Shown here: positions 1 through 9,042 of the stretch, in pieces | Layout of the letters: each line of letters begins with the position of its first letter | Position numbering within the stretch: position 1 is the first letter of the stretch | Source: Poriferisodalis sp965221945 | GTDB taxonomy: Bacteria; Actinomycetota; Acidimicrobiia; Acidimicrobiales; Poriferisodalaceae | Length of the DNA: 64,000 bases | Assembly: GCF_965221945.1 (NCBI RefSeq) | Contig: NZ_OZ244925.1 | Coordinates: 2,480,001-2,544,000 of the forward strand | Direction of reading: 5' to 3' | The notes under the pieces: generated by a model | What the model was told of the DNA's origin: nothing | Seen by the model: only the letters and a program-made list of their open reading frames with translations | Databases searched by the model: none | Made by a program: the position numbers and the translations under genes

Positions 1-407
1 TTCAGTTGCAGGGTTTGGTGCTGACCGTTGCGGTCGACCATCTCGCCGAGCGCAATCGCCCTGCCGTCACCGAGCTGACCGGCCCACGAGCCGAATTGGT
101 GCCCGCCATAGCAATGAGCGTGGGGGTCCATGCCGTCGAGCAGCGTGCTGCCGGCGAACACGGCGGCGAACTGGGGATCGTTCACCACGTCGCGGTCGAA
201 CCCCAGCAGGTCAACCATCTCGGCGCTGTGCGCAAGCAGTTGCGGCGTAGGCGCCGGTGTTGGCGCGACCCGCGAGTAGCAGGCGCCTATCACCTGCCGG
301 CGGTGGTTGACGGTGTCGGGATCGGCCGGGAGCGCGGACGTGAACCGGTTGTCGAAGCGCACGTCGTCCAACGAGGAAATCGGCGGCGCTGCACCGACAG
401 TGCTCAC
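1..407 (-). CDS. selO: Protein adenylyltransferase SelO, N-terminal part
   Basis: Only the first 135 residues are inside the window; the C-terminal part lies beyond base 1. SelO (YdiU/UPF0061) is a pseudokinase-fold enzyme known to transfer AMP to protein hydroxyls and linked to redox stress. The stretch GGHQFGSWAGQLGDGRAI at about residues 101-118 is the family hallmark. The GTG start at 407 overlaps the TGA of the upstream mrp gene by four bases (GTGA, 404-407), which both fixes the start and implies translational coupling with mrp. The family assignment is firm; the substrate in this organism is unknown. Confidence 0.93.
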   Translation of the reverse strand, partial: MSTVGAAPPISSLDDVRFDNRFTSALPADPDTVNHRRQVIGACYSRVAPTPAPTPQLLAHSAEMVDLLGFDRDVVNDPQFAAVFAGSTLLDGMDPHAHCYGGHQFGSWAGQLGDGRAIALGEMVDRNGQHQTLQL

Positions 408-1588
408 AGCAGCTTCAGACCTTCGTTGTAGCGACGGGTCGGCAGGTGTTCCTCGCAGAGCAGGCGCGCCATGTCCCGGAATATGCCGGCGGTTTCGCTG
501 TCAGGGTCGACAGCCGTGATCGGCATGCCGTCGTCTCCGCCCGCACGCAATTGCGGCACCAGCGGCACCTGACCCAGCAGCGGCACATCCATCTCATCGG
601 CCAGGGCCTGGCCGCCACCCGAACCGAACAGCTCGTAGCGCTTGCCGTCGTCACCGGTGAACCAGCTCATGTTCTCGATTACCGCCCGCACCTGCAGGTT
701 GACACGCGAGGCCATGTGGGCGGCACGCTGGGCGACTTTCTGGGCCGCGGGCTGCGGTGTGGTCACCACCAGCAGCTCCGAGCGGGGCAGGAATTGCGCC
801 AGCGACAGCGAGATGTCACCGGTGCCTGGCGGCAGGTCGATAAGCAGGTGGTCGGGATCGTCCCAGAAGACATCGGTGAGGAACTGTTCAAGCGCCTTGT
901 GCAGCATCGGGCCGCGCCAGATGACCGGTTGGTCCTCGCGGGCGAAGAAGCCCATGGACATGCACCGCACACCGTGCGCCTCGGTGGGCACCACCATCTG
1001 GTCGATCACGGTGGGGGGACGGTTCACGCCGAGCATCCGGGGAATAGAGAAGCCCCACACATCGGCGTCGATGATCGCTGTCCGGGTGCCGCGTTGGGCC
1101 AGCGCAATAGCAAGATTGACCGTCACGCTGGACTTGCCGACGCCGCCCTTGCCGCTGGCCACCAGCAGCACACGGGTCTTGTTGCCAGCTTGGGCGAACG
1201 GCACGGACCGCCCCTCGGCGTGACCGTGACCTTCGTGGGTGCCCGCTGTGGCAGCAGGATCGCCGATGAGCTGAGCCCGCAGCGCCGATTGCTCGGCCTC
1301 GTCCATCACGGTGAATTCCACGACCACGTCGTCGATGCCGTCGAGCGCACGCCCGGCCTCGCTGACAGCGTGCGAGACGTGTCCGGCAGCGGGCCAATCG
1401 CGCGACGGCACGGCGACCAGCACCTGTGCGGCACGCCCCGCGACGGCCGCAGCGCGCAGCATGCCCATCTGGCCAATGGGCCGACGCAGCTCCGGGTCGA
1501 TCACGCCAGCCACGGCTGCGGCCAGCTGCTGATCGGTGACGGTCGCTGCCCCGCTGTCGGCGGCTGAATTTCGGCGCTTGGCCCTCAC
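404..1588 (-). CDS. mrp: Mrp/NBP35-family Fe-S cluster carrier ATPase
   Basis: This 394-residue protein has an N-terminal MIP18/DUF59-like domain (about residues 18-100) and a C-terminal ParA/MinD-like ATPase. The deviant Walker A GKGGVGKSS lies near residue 147. The family carries Fe-S clusters to apo-proteins in the cytoplasm. Where many Mrp proteins have a CPxC cluster-binding pair after ENMS, this one reads ENMSWFTGDDGKRYELFGSG with no cysteine, so its cluster-binding mode may differ. The GTG start follows a GGGGG stretch seven bases upstream. It overlaps selO by four bases, so the two are probably one transcript. Confidence 0.9.
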   Translation of the reverse strand: MRAKRRNSAADSGAATVTDQQLAAAVAGVIDPELRRPIGQMGMLRAAAVAGRAAQVLVAVPSRDWPAAGHVSHAVSEAGRALDGIDDVVVEFTVMDEAEQSALRAQLIGDPAATAGTHEGHGHAEGRSVPFAQAGNKTRVLLVASGKGGVGKSSVTVNLAIALAQRGTRTAIIDADVWGFSIPRMLGVNRPPTVIDQMVVPTEAHGVRCMSMGFFAREDQPVIWRGPMLHKALEQFLTDVFWDDPDHLLIDLPPGTGDISLSLAQFLPRSELLVVTTPQPAAQKVAQRAAHMASRVNLQVRAVIENMSWFTGDDGKRYELFGSGGGQALADEMDVPLLGQVPLVPQLRAGGDDGMPITAVDPDSETAGIFRDMARLLCEEHLPTRRYNEGLKLL

Positions 1589-1981
1589 TGGGTGCCCCCG
1601 ACCGGTTGCGATGGATTGCCGCGTGGAGGCTGCACCGGCGTTGCAGCCGCACCTGCGGCCCGCCTCGCACGCTACTGGCGCGACCTTGCAGTTGAGCCCT
1701 GGCCAACGCTCACGGCAATTGGCTGTTCGCTACAAGTGAGCATGCCACCGGCAAATTGCACGCGCGTCACAGGGACCCGATAGTCGGTCCAGTCAGCACA
1801 CTCCCGGCCCATTGAGGGTCGTTCCGTTGTGGTCGTGGCAGCGATTTTGGGCCCGCCGACTGCCCGCGTCCGAAAGCAACTCTTGCCGAATCGCTCAGTA
1901 CGAAGTCATCGCAATGCGACATGAAGAAATATCGATATCTAACGTCTACGTAAACAAGAATGCACAACCGACGGGGTCAAG
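1589..1981. other. Intergenic region without a supported gene
   Basis: I see no convincing gene here. The stretch presumably carries the mrp promoter on the minus strand and, near 1915-1965, an AT-richer patch with a perfect 10-bp palindrome ATATCGATAT (1929-1938) ahead of the rightward small ORFs. A minus-strand reading frame at 1767-1967 has no recognisable domain. Confidence 0.5.
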
Positions 1982-2218
1982 GTGAAACGACAAGTACCTT
2001 TTTGCGCAGTGGCGGCCACCCTGACTCTGGCAGGCAGTTTCTTGGTGACGGTGCCACAACGCCGTCACCAGACCCCCGTGGCGGATCTGGCGGCGGCCGC
2101 CCAGGGAATACTCCGACGTGCAACGCGAGAAACCCGAGCGGGTGCTAATCATCGCTGCGATACGTCGTTGTATTCCATGATCATGCGCCGCGGAACCTCG
2201 GATTCTGAAATCGGTTGA
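1982..2218 (+). CDS. Putative small exported protein
   Basis: A 78-residue frame starts with GTG after an AAGG-like stretch. Its N-terminus looks like a signal peptide: KRQ, a hydrophobic run (VPFCAVAATLTLAGSFLV), then a polar remainder. I recognise no family. Its TGA stop overlaps the ATG of the next gene by one base (TGATG at 2216-2220), an arrangement typical of coupled cistrons, and this is the main reason for listing it. The polar part has an ordinary codon composition that does not prove coding. It could be a chance frame. Confidence 0.3.
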   Translation: MKRQVPFCAVAATLTLAGSFLVTVPQRRHQTPVADLAAAAQGILRRATRETRAGANHRCDTSLYSMIMRRGTSDSEIG

Positions 2219-2724
2219 TGACATGGGTAACGGAAGTGCTCGGCAGGGTCCGTTGGTCTGACGGACGTCTCGCCAGTTACCGGGAGGACCATGTGGCGTT
2301 TGGCCTCCACCTGTTGTCCATGGCGTCGGCGATCGCAGTGACCATCGTGTGGATGGTCTCTTCGAGATGGGCGGCGTGGTGGGTGCTGATACCGCTGAGT
2401 ATTGCGAGCAGCCTTGCATTGGAACTTGTCGCAAGGATCCGCTTGCGACGCACCGTGCGTCGGGTCGAGACCCAAGGCGGCAGAGGGCGGGCACAGGTCA
2501 AGGCGAGTGTTGAGGACTGGGTCAACCAGCAGCTCAGCCGCTTCGACGACTACGCGATTCGGAGTTGCGACCAGAAGGCGGAGGAGTTCCTGGCTCGAGC
2601 CGAAGCGGCGAGAGCCAGCGGAGACCAGAAATCCGCCGCCAAGTACCGACGACGAGCTGGGCGTGAACGCAAATACAGCGAGCGGTGGAGGCGCGCCGTC
2701 GAGGACAACGCCCGCCGATCCTGA
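2218..2724 (+). CDS. Hypothetical membrane protein with basic C-terminal helix
   Basis: This 168-residue protein of unknown function has a polar N-terminus and two adjacent hydrophobic segments at about residues 27-66 (centred on LLSMASAIAVTIVWMV and WVLIPLSIASSLALELV). A long charged, probably helical cytoplasmic tail follows, rich in Arg, Glu and Ala with a KSAAKYRRRAGRERKYSERW stretch near the end. ATG at 2218 is preferred over TTG at 2215 because it overlaps the stop of the upstream small ORF. A competing minus-strand frame covers part of the region but shows no domain. Confidence 0.6.
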   Translation: MTWVTEVLGRVRWSDGRLASYREDHVAFGLHLLSMASAIAVTIVWMVSSRWAAWWVLIPLSIASSLALELVARIRLRRTVRRVETQGGRGRAQVKASVEDWVNQQLSRFDDYAIRSCDQKAEEFLARAEAARASGDQKSAAKYRRRAGRERKYSERWRRAVEDNARRS

Positions 2725-2870
2725 ACGCGTCTTGTATTCGAAGCTGTCGGCGCTGCGGCTTGCGTAGGCATGACGCTGGATCCGCTCGGCCTGCGGTCGT
2801 TACGCCGGCCGCCGTGGATCCGCGTTCGGAGGTGTTCGACTGCGGGATTTTGCTCTCGCCCTGTGGTCAG

Positions 2871-4076
2871 CTATTCGAGTTCGGCCTGCATTTCGGTGAT
2901 CGCGCTCTCGAGGGCCGCAGCCATGGCGGGGGGCGGGTTGCGTTGGAGCGCCGACTGGTAGTAACGGATGGCAGCAGGCAGGTCGCGTTCGACAAAGCGG
3001 GCCGTGTAGCCGCGGAACACCCACGGATCGAACTCACCAGGGTTGAGCGCCACCGCCGCATCGAGCGATGCGATGCCCGCGGTGATCAGCTCGGGATCGG
3101 GGATGCGCACCAGCAGCCAGCCACGAAGGGCCAGTGCCTCGGTGTCGCTGGAATCTTCGGCCAGCACCCGGTCGAGATCGACCAGCGCCGACTGCAGGTC
3201 GCAGCCGGCGACGAGTGCATCGGCGGTTTCGCCGGAACTGGACGAGTCCTGAGCAGACAGCGATTCGCAGTGACGCAGGTGCAAGCGAGCAGACAACACC
3301 AGTGCGCCGCGCAGGTCGCGGTCGAGGCGGAAGATCTCCTCCAGCGTGGCGCGGGACGCGTCGAGCTGGTTCGCAGCGAACTGGCGCTGAGCATCGACCA
3401 GCAGCGAACGGGCCGAGCGGTCGATATCTCCCGAGATGGTCTCGCCCGACAGGCGCAGCCCGACCGAACGCGCCACGACCACGCCAGCCAGCGCGCCGAC
3501 GAGCACGAGGGCGCCGACGGTCACGACCGAGACAAAGCGAAATCGCCGCGGCCGTGGCTCTTCAGGCGGATACTGAGGCGCAGAAGCTTCCCCGGCGCCG
3601 TCTCGGTGTGGTTCGTCAGCACGCGCCCGAGCCCGCCAGCGACGAGTTGCGGCCCACAGGCCTGCCACAGCCGCGGCGAACGCGGCCACCGGGAGCGCCC
3701 ACACCAACGTGCCCACTCCCTCCCCTGGCGGCAGCGCGTTCACATCGTCGCCGTAGGCGGCAGCGAGGTCGGCCCGGATCTCGGTGTCGCTGCGACCGGC
3801 GTCCACCCAGAGATCGATCTGGCGCCGCATGGCAGCGGCCGCTGGCGCGTTCGACTCGAGCACGCTCTGGCCGTCGCAGACCGGGCAGAGCGTGGCTTGC
3901 TTCAGCTCGTAGGCGCGCTCGGCCTCCGTCGCGGGCGGGCGTGACGCCGTGGCGGCAACGACGGCAGCGATGATCGCCACGGCAACGACGACGAGCCAGC
4001 CGATACGGCGCATCCTGGGACCACGGTGCTGCGGCCGGGTCGTCGCGGCGGGCGGGGTGCCCTCGGGCAAGCTCAT
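2871..4076 (-). CDS. ccmH: CcmH-CcmI fusion, apocytochrome c thiol reductase with TPR tail
   Basis: This protein acts in System I cytochrome c maturation outside the membrane, reducing and presenting apocytochrome c for heme ligation. After a first membrane segment (about 25-45) comes the CcmH core with the redox pair LCPVCDGQSV near residues 63-72 and the downstream helical hairpin. A second membrane segment sits near 120-142 and a third near 183-205. The C-terminal 190 residues are TPR-like helices, as in CcmI (repeats around LVDLDRVLAEDSSDTEALAL and SLDAAVALNPGEFDPWVF). Fusion of CcmH with CcmI is known in other lineages. It is the last gene of the ccm operon, starting 7 bases after ccmG stops. 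Confidence 0.88.
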   Translation of the reverse strand: MSLPEGTPPAATTRPQHRGPRMRRIGWLVVVAVAIIAAVVAATASRPPATEAERAYELKQATLCPVCDGQSVLESNAPAAAAMRRQIDLWVDAGRSDTEIRADLAAAYGDDVNALPPGEGVGTLVWALPVAAFAAAVAGLWAATRRWRARARADEPHRDGAGEASAPQYPPEEPRPRRFRFVSVVTVGALVLVGALAGVVVARSVGLRLSGETISGDIDRSARSLLVDAQRQFAANQLDASRATLEEIFRLDRDLRGALVLSARLHLRHCESLSAQDSSSSGETADALVAGCDLQSALVDLDRVLAEDSSDTEALALRGWLLVRIPDPELITAGIASLDAAVALNPGEFDPWVFRGYTARFVERDLPAAIRYYQSALQRNPPPAMAAALESAITEMQAELE

Positions 4077-4083
4077 GCTGCGC

Positions 4084-4800
4084 TCATGAACCGGGTTGCG
4101 ACGTCGCTGCGCCCTCGCTAGCGGAACCCAGCAGCAGCGCGATGACAGCGTCGGGATCGCCAGCGCTGATCTGACCCTGCCAGCGGGCCGCCACGATGCC
4201 CTCGGGCGTAATCAGGAACGACTCGGGCGGCCGCAACACTCCGAACTCGACGGCCCATCGGGAATCGGGATCATCGATGACCGGCCAATTGCCTCCGAGA
4301 CGCTCATAGAACGCGACGGCGGCGTCGGTCCGATCGCCGAACGGGACGGCAATCAAGGCGCCGTCATAGGGATGGCGGAAGACCCATTCGGCCAATGCAG
4401 GGTGTTCGCGCTCGCACGGAACGCACCACGACGCAAAGAAGTTGACGAGCACCCACCGGGGCGACGCTGCGTCGATGTCGAAGCGCGCCACGCCGTCGGG
4501 ACCGATGTGCACACCCGGCATCGCCTGCGCACCGCCGGCCTGCACGAACTGCTCCTGCGGCCAGATCAGCTCGCCTCGAAGCGGTGGCACCAATTCGCCG
4601 ATGAGCGGGCTGGCAGCCCGGATGCTGCCGCCGTCGGAGTCTCGCGTCGCCAGGAGCGCGATCAGGCCCGCCGCCGCCAGTCCGACGAGCACCGCCGTGA
4701 TCCGAACCCAGGCTCGGCGGCGCGGCGCCGCCTCGCGGCTGTCGCTGTCGAGGGGAGCTTGCGGCTCGGCGCTCGACATCCCTTCGGACTCCGGCGTCAC
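4084..4800 (-). CDS. ccmG: Thioredoxin-like CcmG/DsbE, cytochrome c biogenesis
   Basis: A 238-residue membrane-anchored thiol-disulfide oxidoreductase that passes electrons to the CcmH/apocytochrome couple. One N-terminal transmembrane helix (AVLVGLAAAGLIALLA) is followed by a redoxin domain with the active site FFASWCVPCEREHP and the cis-proline region PPESFLI. I chose the GTG at 4800 because it overlaps the ccmF stop (GTGA, 4797-4800) and has AGGGGAG eight bases upstream. An in-frame ATG at 4779 is the alternative, with worse spacing. Its place between ccmF and ccmH supports the call. Confidence 0.92.
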   Translation of the reverse strand: MTPESEGMSSAEPQAPLDSDSREAAPRRRAWVRITAVLVGLAAAGLIALLATRDSDGGSIRAASPLIGELVPPLRGELIWPQEQFVQAGGAQAMPGVHIGPDGVARFDIDAASPRWVLVNFFASWCVPCEREHPALAEWVFRHPYDGALIAVPFGDRTDAAVAFYERLGGNWPVIDDPDSRWAVEFGVLRPPESFLITPEGIVAARWQGQISAGDPDAVIALLLGSASEGAATSQPGS

Positions 4801-6791
4801 GAGCGGCGCTCCCCTGTAGCCGCACCGGCTCGCTCCTGTGCAGAGTCGAGGGTTGGGCGAGCACCGCCCCCGCGCGGGACCCGGTCCCGCGCTCCGATGC
4901 GGTTCGGCACCAATGCCGCGGCAATGCCCAGCGCAAGCACGGCGCCGCCCAGCCACATCCACGCCACCAACGGCTTGATGAGCACACGCAGCGCCACCTC
5001 GCTGCTGCCTTCTTCGGGAATGGTCGCAAGCGACAGGTACACGTCGTCGACCAGGCTCGTCGCCACCGACGGCGTCGAGATCGGCTGGCCGAATTCGGCG
5101 AAGCGCGTCACCGCAGGCTCGAAGGTGCCCCGGTCTTCTACGTCCACACGCACCCGGACCACCCGGTTGCCGTTCTCGATCGTGTCGGTCAGGCCCAGGT
5201 AGGTGACTTCGTGGCCCGCAACCACGCCGGACTCGCCCGGCGACAGCGTGAACTCGCCTTCGGACCCGTATGCATTCGACGCGATGAAACCGAATGCGAT
5301 CACGCCCACGCCGATATGGGCGATCATGCCGCCGCCGGTGCGACCGAGCAGGCCACGCCAGCCGTTGCGCCGCACACCCAGCGATAGCAGCCGCGTGGCG
5401 CTGCCGATCACGAATCCGCCCAAGCCCAGCGCCAGCACCGGCCACAGACCGCGCGCACCGGCCCACAACGACAACACCATGGTCAGCGCGCCGATCGCAG
5501 CCGGCAACAGCATCCGCCGCGAACGCAGCTCAGCAGACGTGTCACGCCAATTCAGCGCCGGGGACAGGGCCATCAACCCGAGCAGTGCAATGCCCACCGG
5601 TGCCAGCATCCGATCGAAGTACGGCCGCCCGACAGCCAGCCGTTCCTGCGACACAGCTTCGGCCAGAAGCGGGAACACCGTGCCAAGCAGCACCACGAAC
5701 GCCGCCACCGCGAAGAGCAGGTTGTTCCCCAGGAACGATCCCTCCCGGGACCAGATCGATCCCAAGCTGGCGGGCTTTCTCAGCGCTTCGCCGCGCCACG
5801 CCACCAGCACCACACCGGTCGCCACAATCACGGCGAAGAACGCGAGCAGTAGGGGCCCCAGCGAGGACTCGCTGAACTCGTGCACCGATTCGAGCACGCC
5901 TGAGCGAGTCAGGAACGTGCCGAAGATCGTCAACGCGAACGTCACAATGAGCAACGACAGGTTCCACACACGCAGCATCTGGCGCCGCTGCTGGGTGATG
6001 AGCGAATGCACGAACGCTGTGGCAGTCAGCCACGGCAGCAGCGAGGCATTCTCGACGGGATCCCACGCCCAGTACCCGCCCCAGCCCAGGACCTCGTACG
6101 ACCACCAGGCGCCCAGCAGGATTCCCACGCCCAAGCTGCCCCATGCCACGAGCGTCCAGCGGCGTGTATCGGCCAGCCAGCGGCTGTCGAACCGCCCCGT
6201 GACGAGCGCAGCCACAGCGAACCCGAACGGCACGGTGAAGCCGACGTACCCGAGGTACAGCATCACCGGATGAATCGCCATCAACGGGTGGTTGCGCAGC
6301 AGCGGATTCAAGCCGCCGCCATCTGCGGGAGGGTTGGCCAGCGTGGCGAACGGATTCGCCGGGCCTGCGAGCAGTGCAAAGAAGAAGATGCAAACGCCCA
6401 ACATCACCGCCAGCGCCCATGCCACCGTTGGTTCGGCAGTCCGGCCGCGGAATCGCCACGCGGCCGTGCCGACGTAGCCGCACAGCACCAGTGCCCACAG
6501 CAAGATGGACCCTTCGAGCGCGCCCCACAGTGTCGCCATCTTGTAGATGAACGGGGTGGCGATGGTGGAGTTGCGCGCCACGTAGGCAACCGAGAAGTTG
6601 TCGCTGAGCAGTGCGAACTCCATGGCGCCAACGGCCAGCGCGCAGCCCGCAGCCATTGCCGCGATCCACGCCAGTGCCTGGCGGCACCGCTCGGGTTGCT
6701 TGAGTGCTCTCGCAGCGACCAGCGTTCCGGCACCGCCGAGCGCGCTGACGAGGCCGACGGCCACGCCGAGCGTGCCCAGCACGGCGATCAC
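4797..6791 (-). CDS. ccmF: Heme lyase subunit CcmF
   Basis: A 664-residue polytopic membrane protein that ligates heme from holo-CcmE to apocytochrome c. The WWD heme-binding signature is clear (GWGGYWAWDPVENASLLPWL), preceded by the conserved HPVMLYLGYVGFTVPF region and flanked by many membrane helices. Two starts are possible: GTG at 6815, and GTG at 6791 which overlaps the ccmE stop by four bases (GTGA) and follows GAGGTG. I prefer 6791 because the neighbouring junctions ccmD/ccmE, ccmC/ccmD and ccmF/ccmG use the same four-base overlap. Confidence 0.94.
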   Translation of the reverse strand: MIAVLGTLGVAVGLVSALGGAGTLVAARALKQPERCRQALAWIAAMAAGCALAVGAMEFALLSDNFSVAYVARNSTIATPFIYKMATLWGALEGSILLWALVLCGYVGTAAWRFRGRTAEPTVAWALAVMLGVCIFFFALLAGPANPFATLANPPADGGGLNPLLRNHPLMAIHPVMLYLGYVGFTVPFGFAVAALVTGRFDSRWLADTRRWTLVAWGSLGVGILLGAWWSYEVLGWGGYWAWDPVENASLLPWLTATAFVHSLITQQRRQMLRVWNLSLLIVTFALTIFGTFLTRSGVLESVHEFSESSLGPLLLAFFAVIVATGVVLVAWRGEALRKPASLGSIWSREGSFLGNNLLFAVAAFVVLLGTVFPLLAEAVSQERLAVGRPYFDRMLAPVGIALLGLMALSPALNWRDTSAELRSRRMLLPAAIGALTMVLSLWAGARGLWPVLALGLGGFVIGSATRLLSLGVRRNGWRGLLGRTGGGMIAHIGVGVIAFGFIASNAYGSEGEFTLSPGESGVVAGHEVTYLGLTDTIENGNRVVRVRVDVEDRGTFEPAVTRFAEFGQPISTPSVATSLVDDVYLSLATIPEEGSSEVALRVLIKPLVAWMWLGGAVLALGIAAALVPNRIGARDRVPRGGGARPTLDSAQERAGAATGERRS

Positions 6792-7351
6792 AGTCGGGGC
6801 ACCTCGAACGGGCACTTGTCCAGGAAGCCCTCGGGCGGTTCGTCGGGATCCGGGATGCGCTCCTCGTTCGCCGCCTCGTATTCGTTGGTGTGCTTGATGA
6901 GCATGTTGTCGCTCGAGAAGAAGTGCGTGTCGCGACCGGCGACCGTGACGACGTCACCCGGCACCCAGCGGCCTTCGAGCACCACCGGGATCCACGGCGA
7001 TTCGAACAGGTCTGGAGGGTCGACTGAGTGCCGCACCGACACCGATGCGCAGTTGTGGATCACCTCGAAGGTGGTCACGCCGCCGTCGAGTTCCACCGAC
7101 CTAGGCACCACCCGTCCCTGCAGACGGAACCGGCGGTCGCCGAGTTCGACGCGCTCGGCGATGGCCTCATCGGCGTTGCGGAAGAACAGGGTGGCGTTGC
7201 GCAGGCCGGCAATCGCTGCCGCGCCACCCACGATGAGCAGCAGCAGCACGAACCCGCCGACCATGGCCTTGCGTCGGCGCCCCATCTCCCTGCGTGCCGC
7301 TGCACGATCGGGAGCCTCCTCGAGCGGGTGCCGGGGGCTGAGGTCCGTCAT
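6788..7351 (-). CDS. ccmE: Heme chaperone CcmE
   Basis: A 187-residue single-pass protein that covalently binds heme and hands it to CcmF. A basic cytoplasmic N-terminus and one transmembrane helix (about 31-48) precede the beta-barrel OB fold. The heme-binding histidine and following tyrosine are conserved in LIKHTNEY, equivalent to the HxxxY motif of E. coli CcmE, so this is the His-type and not the Cys-type protein found in some lineages. The ATG overlaps the ccmD stop (ATGA, 7348-7351). Confidence 0.94.
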   Translation of the reverse strand: MTDLSPRHPLEEAPDRAAARREMGRRRKAMVGGFVLLLLIVGGAAAIAGLRNATLFFRNADEAIAERVELGDRRFRLQGRVVPRSVELDGGVTTFEVIHNCASVSVRHSVDPPDLFESPWIPVVLEGRWVPGDVVTVAGRDTHFFSSDNMLIKHTNEYEAANEERIPDPDEPPEGFLDKCPFEVPRL

Positions 7352-7512
7352 GCCTGTGAGGTCTCGTTGCTCGGATCCCCCGCAGACTCTGTCTTGCCAA
7401 TCCCCAGGTCCCGACCGAGTGCGCGGCCGCGGCGGACTAGCCAGAGGGCGTAGGTCACAACTGCGGCCGCCACCAGCACGTAACCAGTGAGCACGTTTGC
7501 TGCGTAGGTCAT
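7348..7512 (-). CDS. ccmD: CcmD-like small membrane protein
   Basis: A 54-residue protein with one transmembrane helix (VLTGYVLVAAAVVTYALWLV) followed by a basic stretch RRGRALGRDLG and a polar tail, the usual CcmD plan. CcmD helps release holo-CcmE from the CcmABC complex. Position decides the call: it lies exactly between ccmC and ccmE and overlaps both by four bases (ATGA at 7509-7512 and at 7348-7351). Sequence conservation in CcmD is low, so identification rests on topology and context. Confidence 0.82.
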   Translation of the reverse strand: MTYAANVLTGYVLVAAAVVTYALWLVRRGRALGRDLGIGKTESAGDPSNETSQA

Positions 7513-8276
7513 CGTCCCGCCGCCTGTTCGCTGCGGCGCTCTTCGAGGAGCTCTTCCAGGGTTGCTTCCTCGGCGAGTTCTTCGAGGCGCAGCACCCGGT
7601 AGCGGTGGATGCCGATCCAAAGCGCCACCACAGTGAAGACGGCCCATGAATACAGGAGGGTCCAATAGATCTCGCCGGCGAAATTGCGGTCGCCCCCGAG
7701 CCCGAGGTTCAAGCTGGCCTCTTGATGCAGCGTGCGCCACCAATCCACCGAGTAGTGGACGATCGGCAGGTTGACGACCGCGATGAGGGCCATCACCGCC
7801 GACCGCCGCGCCCTCGAGCGAGGTTCGGCGGGCAGGCGCCGCAGCGCCAGGTAGCCGAGATAGGTCACGAATAGCAGGACGGTGGTGGTCAGCCGGGCGT
7901 CCCACTGCCAGTAGGTGCCCCAGGTCACCTTCCCCCACAGCGACCCGGTCACCAGCGTGAGTGCGGTGAACAGCACGCCGAGCTCGGCGGCAGCTCCAGC
8001 CACGCGGTCCCACTGCCGCGCCTGTCGATCCGCGATGACGCCCTCCAACCCTCCGGCGCCGCTACGGGTCCGCCACAGCACTTTGGCGCTGGCGAATGCG
8101 GTCAGCACAAAGCCGCCATAGGCGACCCAGATCGAGGGCACGTGCACGTACATCAGCCGGACGGCGTCGCCTTGCACCCTGTCGGCGGGCGAGATCCACA
8201 GCGCCAGCAGTGCCATCACGGCGACTGCCGCGATCGCCACGACACCCAGCACCCGGGTCGCGACGCTGCCGGTCAT
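7509..8276 (-). CDS. ccmC: Heme exporter/handling protein CcmC
   Basis: A 255-residue membrane protein that presents heme to CcmE. It has about six helices, the MYVHVPSIWVAYGGF region and the WWD signature GKVTWGTYWQWDARLT. Histidines flanking the WWD loop are visible (YVHVPS and VHYSVDWW). The C-terminal tail is acidic and helical. It is 97 bases downstream of ccmB, the loosest junction of the operon. That gap contains a small hairpin (TGCGCC-TGCT-GGCGCA) and no gene I can support. Confidence 0.94.
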   Translation of the reverse strand: MTGSVATRVLGVVAIAAVAVMALLALWISPADRVQGDAVRLMYVHVPSIWVAYGGFVLTAFASAKVLWRTRSGAGGLEGVIADRQARQWDRVAGAAAELGVLFTALTLVTGSLWGKVTWGTYWQWDARLTTTVLLFVTYLGYLALRRLPAEPRSRARRSAVMALIAVVNLPIVHYSVDWWRTLHQEASLNLGLGGDRNFAGEIYWTLLYSWAVFTVVALWIGIHRYRVLRLEELAEEATLEELLEERRSEQAAGR

Positions 8277-8373
8277 CGACAGCGACCAGTACTCAGCAAG
8301 GGCACAGGGCGTTGCGCCTGCTGGCGCAGGTCGGGCTCAGCGGCCCCGATCATCGTGAGCCCGCGTTCATGAC

Positions 8374-9042
8374 TCAGGCGTCCTCCAGCAGCGGACCAGC
8401 CGCCGCCCAACCCACTGTGATGTATGTAACCAGCACCACTGCCAGCAGTGCTGTCCAGCTCCAGCCTTGGTCGGCGCTGGTCCCGAGCGCCACGTCGAAC
8501 GCCCGGGTTCCGGCCAAGAGCACCGGTGCTGCCACCGGGATCAGCAGCAGCGGGAGCAGGGTATCCGCCGACCGCAGACCTACCGTCATCGCCCCGTACA
8601 GCGTCCCGCAGATGGCAAACGCAGCTGTGCCACAGAGCCCTGCAACGACGACCAGGAGCCAGTCGTCGACGGTGACCGAATAGAGCACCAGCAGCCCCGC
8701 GGCGGTGAACACGGCTACCACGATGAGTTGGATGGCCAGCGCTGCCGCCTTGCCCCAGAGGATGGCCGCCGGCACCAGCCCGCCGAGGCGCAGCGCGTCC
8801 AGGTTCCCACCTTCGGCCTCGATATCGAAGCTGCGCTTCGCCCCGAGCACGCCTCCGAACAAGACGGCCACCCAGAACAGACCGCCCGCCCCGGCGCCCA
8901 GCAAGGACTGGTTTGCGTCGAATGCGAATGCGAAGACCACAAGTATGAGCAGCACTGTCGGGACGATCTGGATGAGCGTGATACGAGCCCGTCGCTCGAC
9001 GGTCAGGTCCTTGCGGCAGACGAGCCAGATCTCACGCCACAT
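8374..9042 (-). CDS. ccmB: Heme ABC exporter membrane subunit CcmB
   Basis: A 222-residue protein with about six transmembrane helices, matching the usual CcmB length. The N-terminal RKDLTVERRAR segment after a short cytoplasmic start is typical of the family. CcmAB uses ATP to release holo-CcmE from CcmC. The start overlaps ccmA by 11 bases, supporting coupled translation of the two subunits of one transporter. Confidence 0.92.
   Translation of the reverse strand: MWREIWLVCRKDLTVERRARITLIQIVPTVLLILVVFAFAFDANQSLLGAGAGGLFWVAVLFGGVLGAKRSFDIEAEGGNLDALRLGGLVPAAILWGKAAALAIQLIVVAVFTAAGLLVLYSVTVDDWLLVVVAGLCGTAAFAICGTLYGAMTVGLRSADTLLPLLLIPVAAPVLLAGTRAFDVALGTSADQGWSWTALLAVVLVTYITVGWAAAGPLLEDA

Noticed and set aside
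446..1567. A 373-codon plus-strand frame over mrp
   Set aside because: Mirror frame of a well-supported gene, without any recognisable motif or ribosome site.
1946..2494. Minus-strand frame of 182 codons
   Set aside because: Overlaps the plus-strand membrane protein, which has two good helices and a coupled start; the minus frame shows only Arg/Ser/Pro-rich sequence.
8277..8373. A 27-codon frame between ccmB and ccmC that overlaps the ccmC start
   Set aside because: No ribosome site, no hydrophobic or conserved feature; probably just a leader with a small hairpin.
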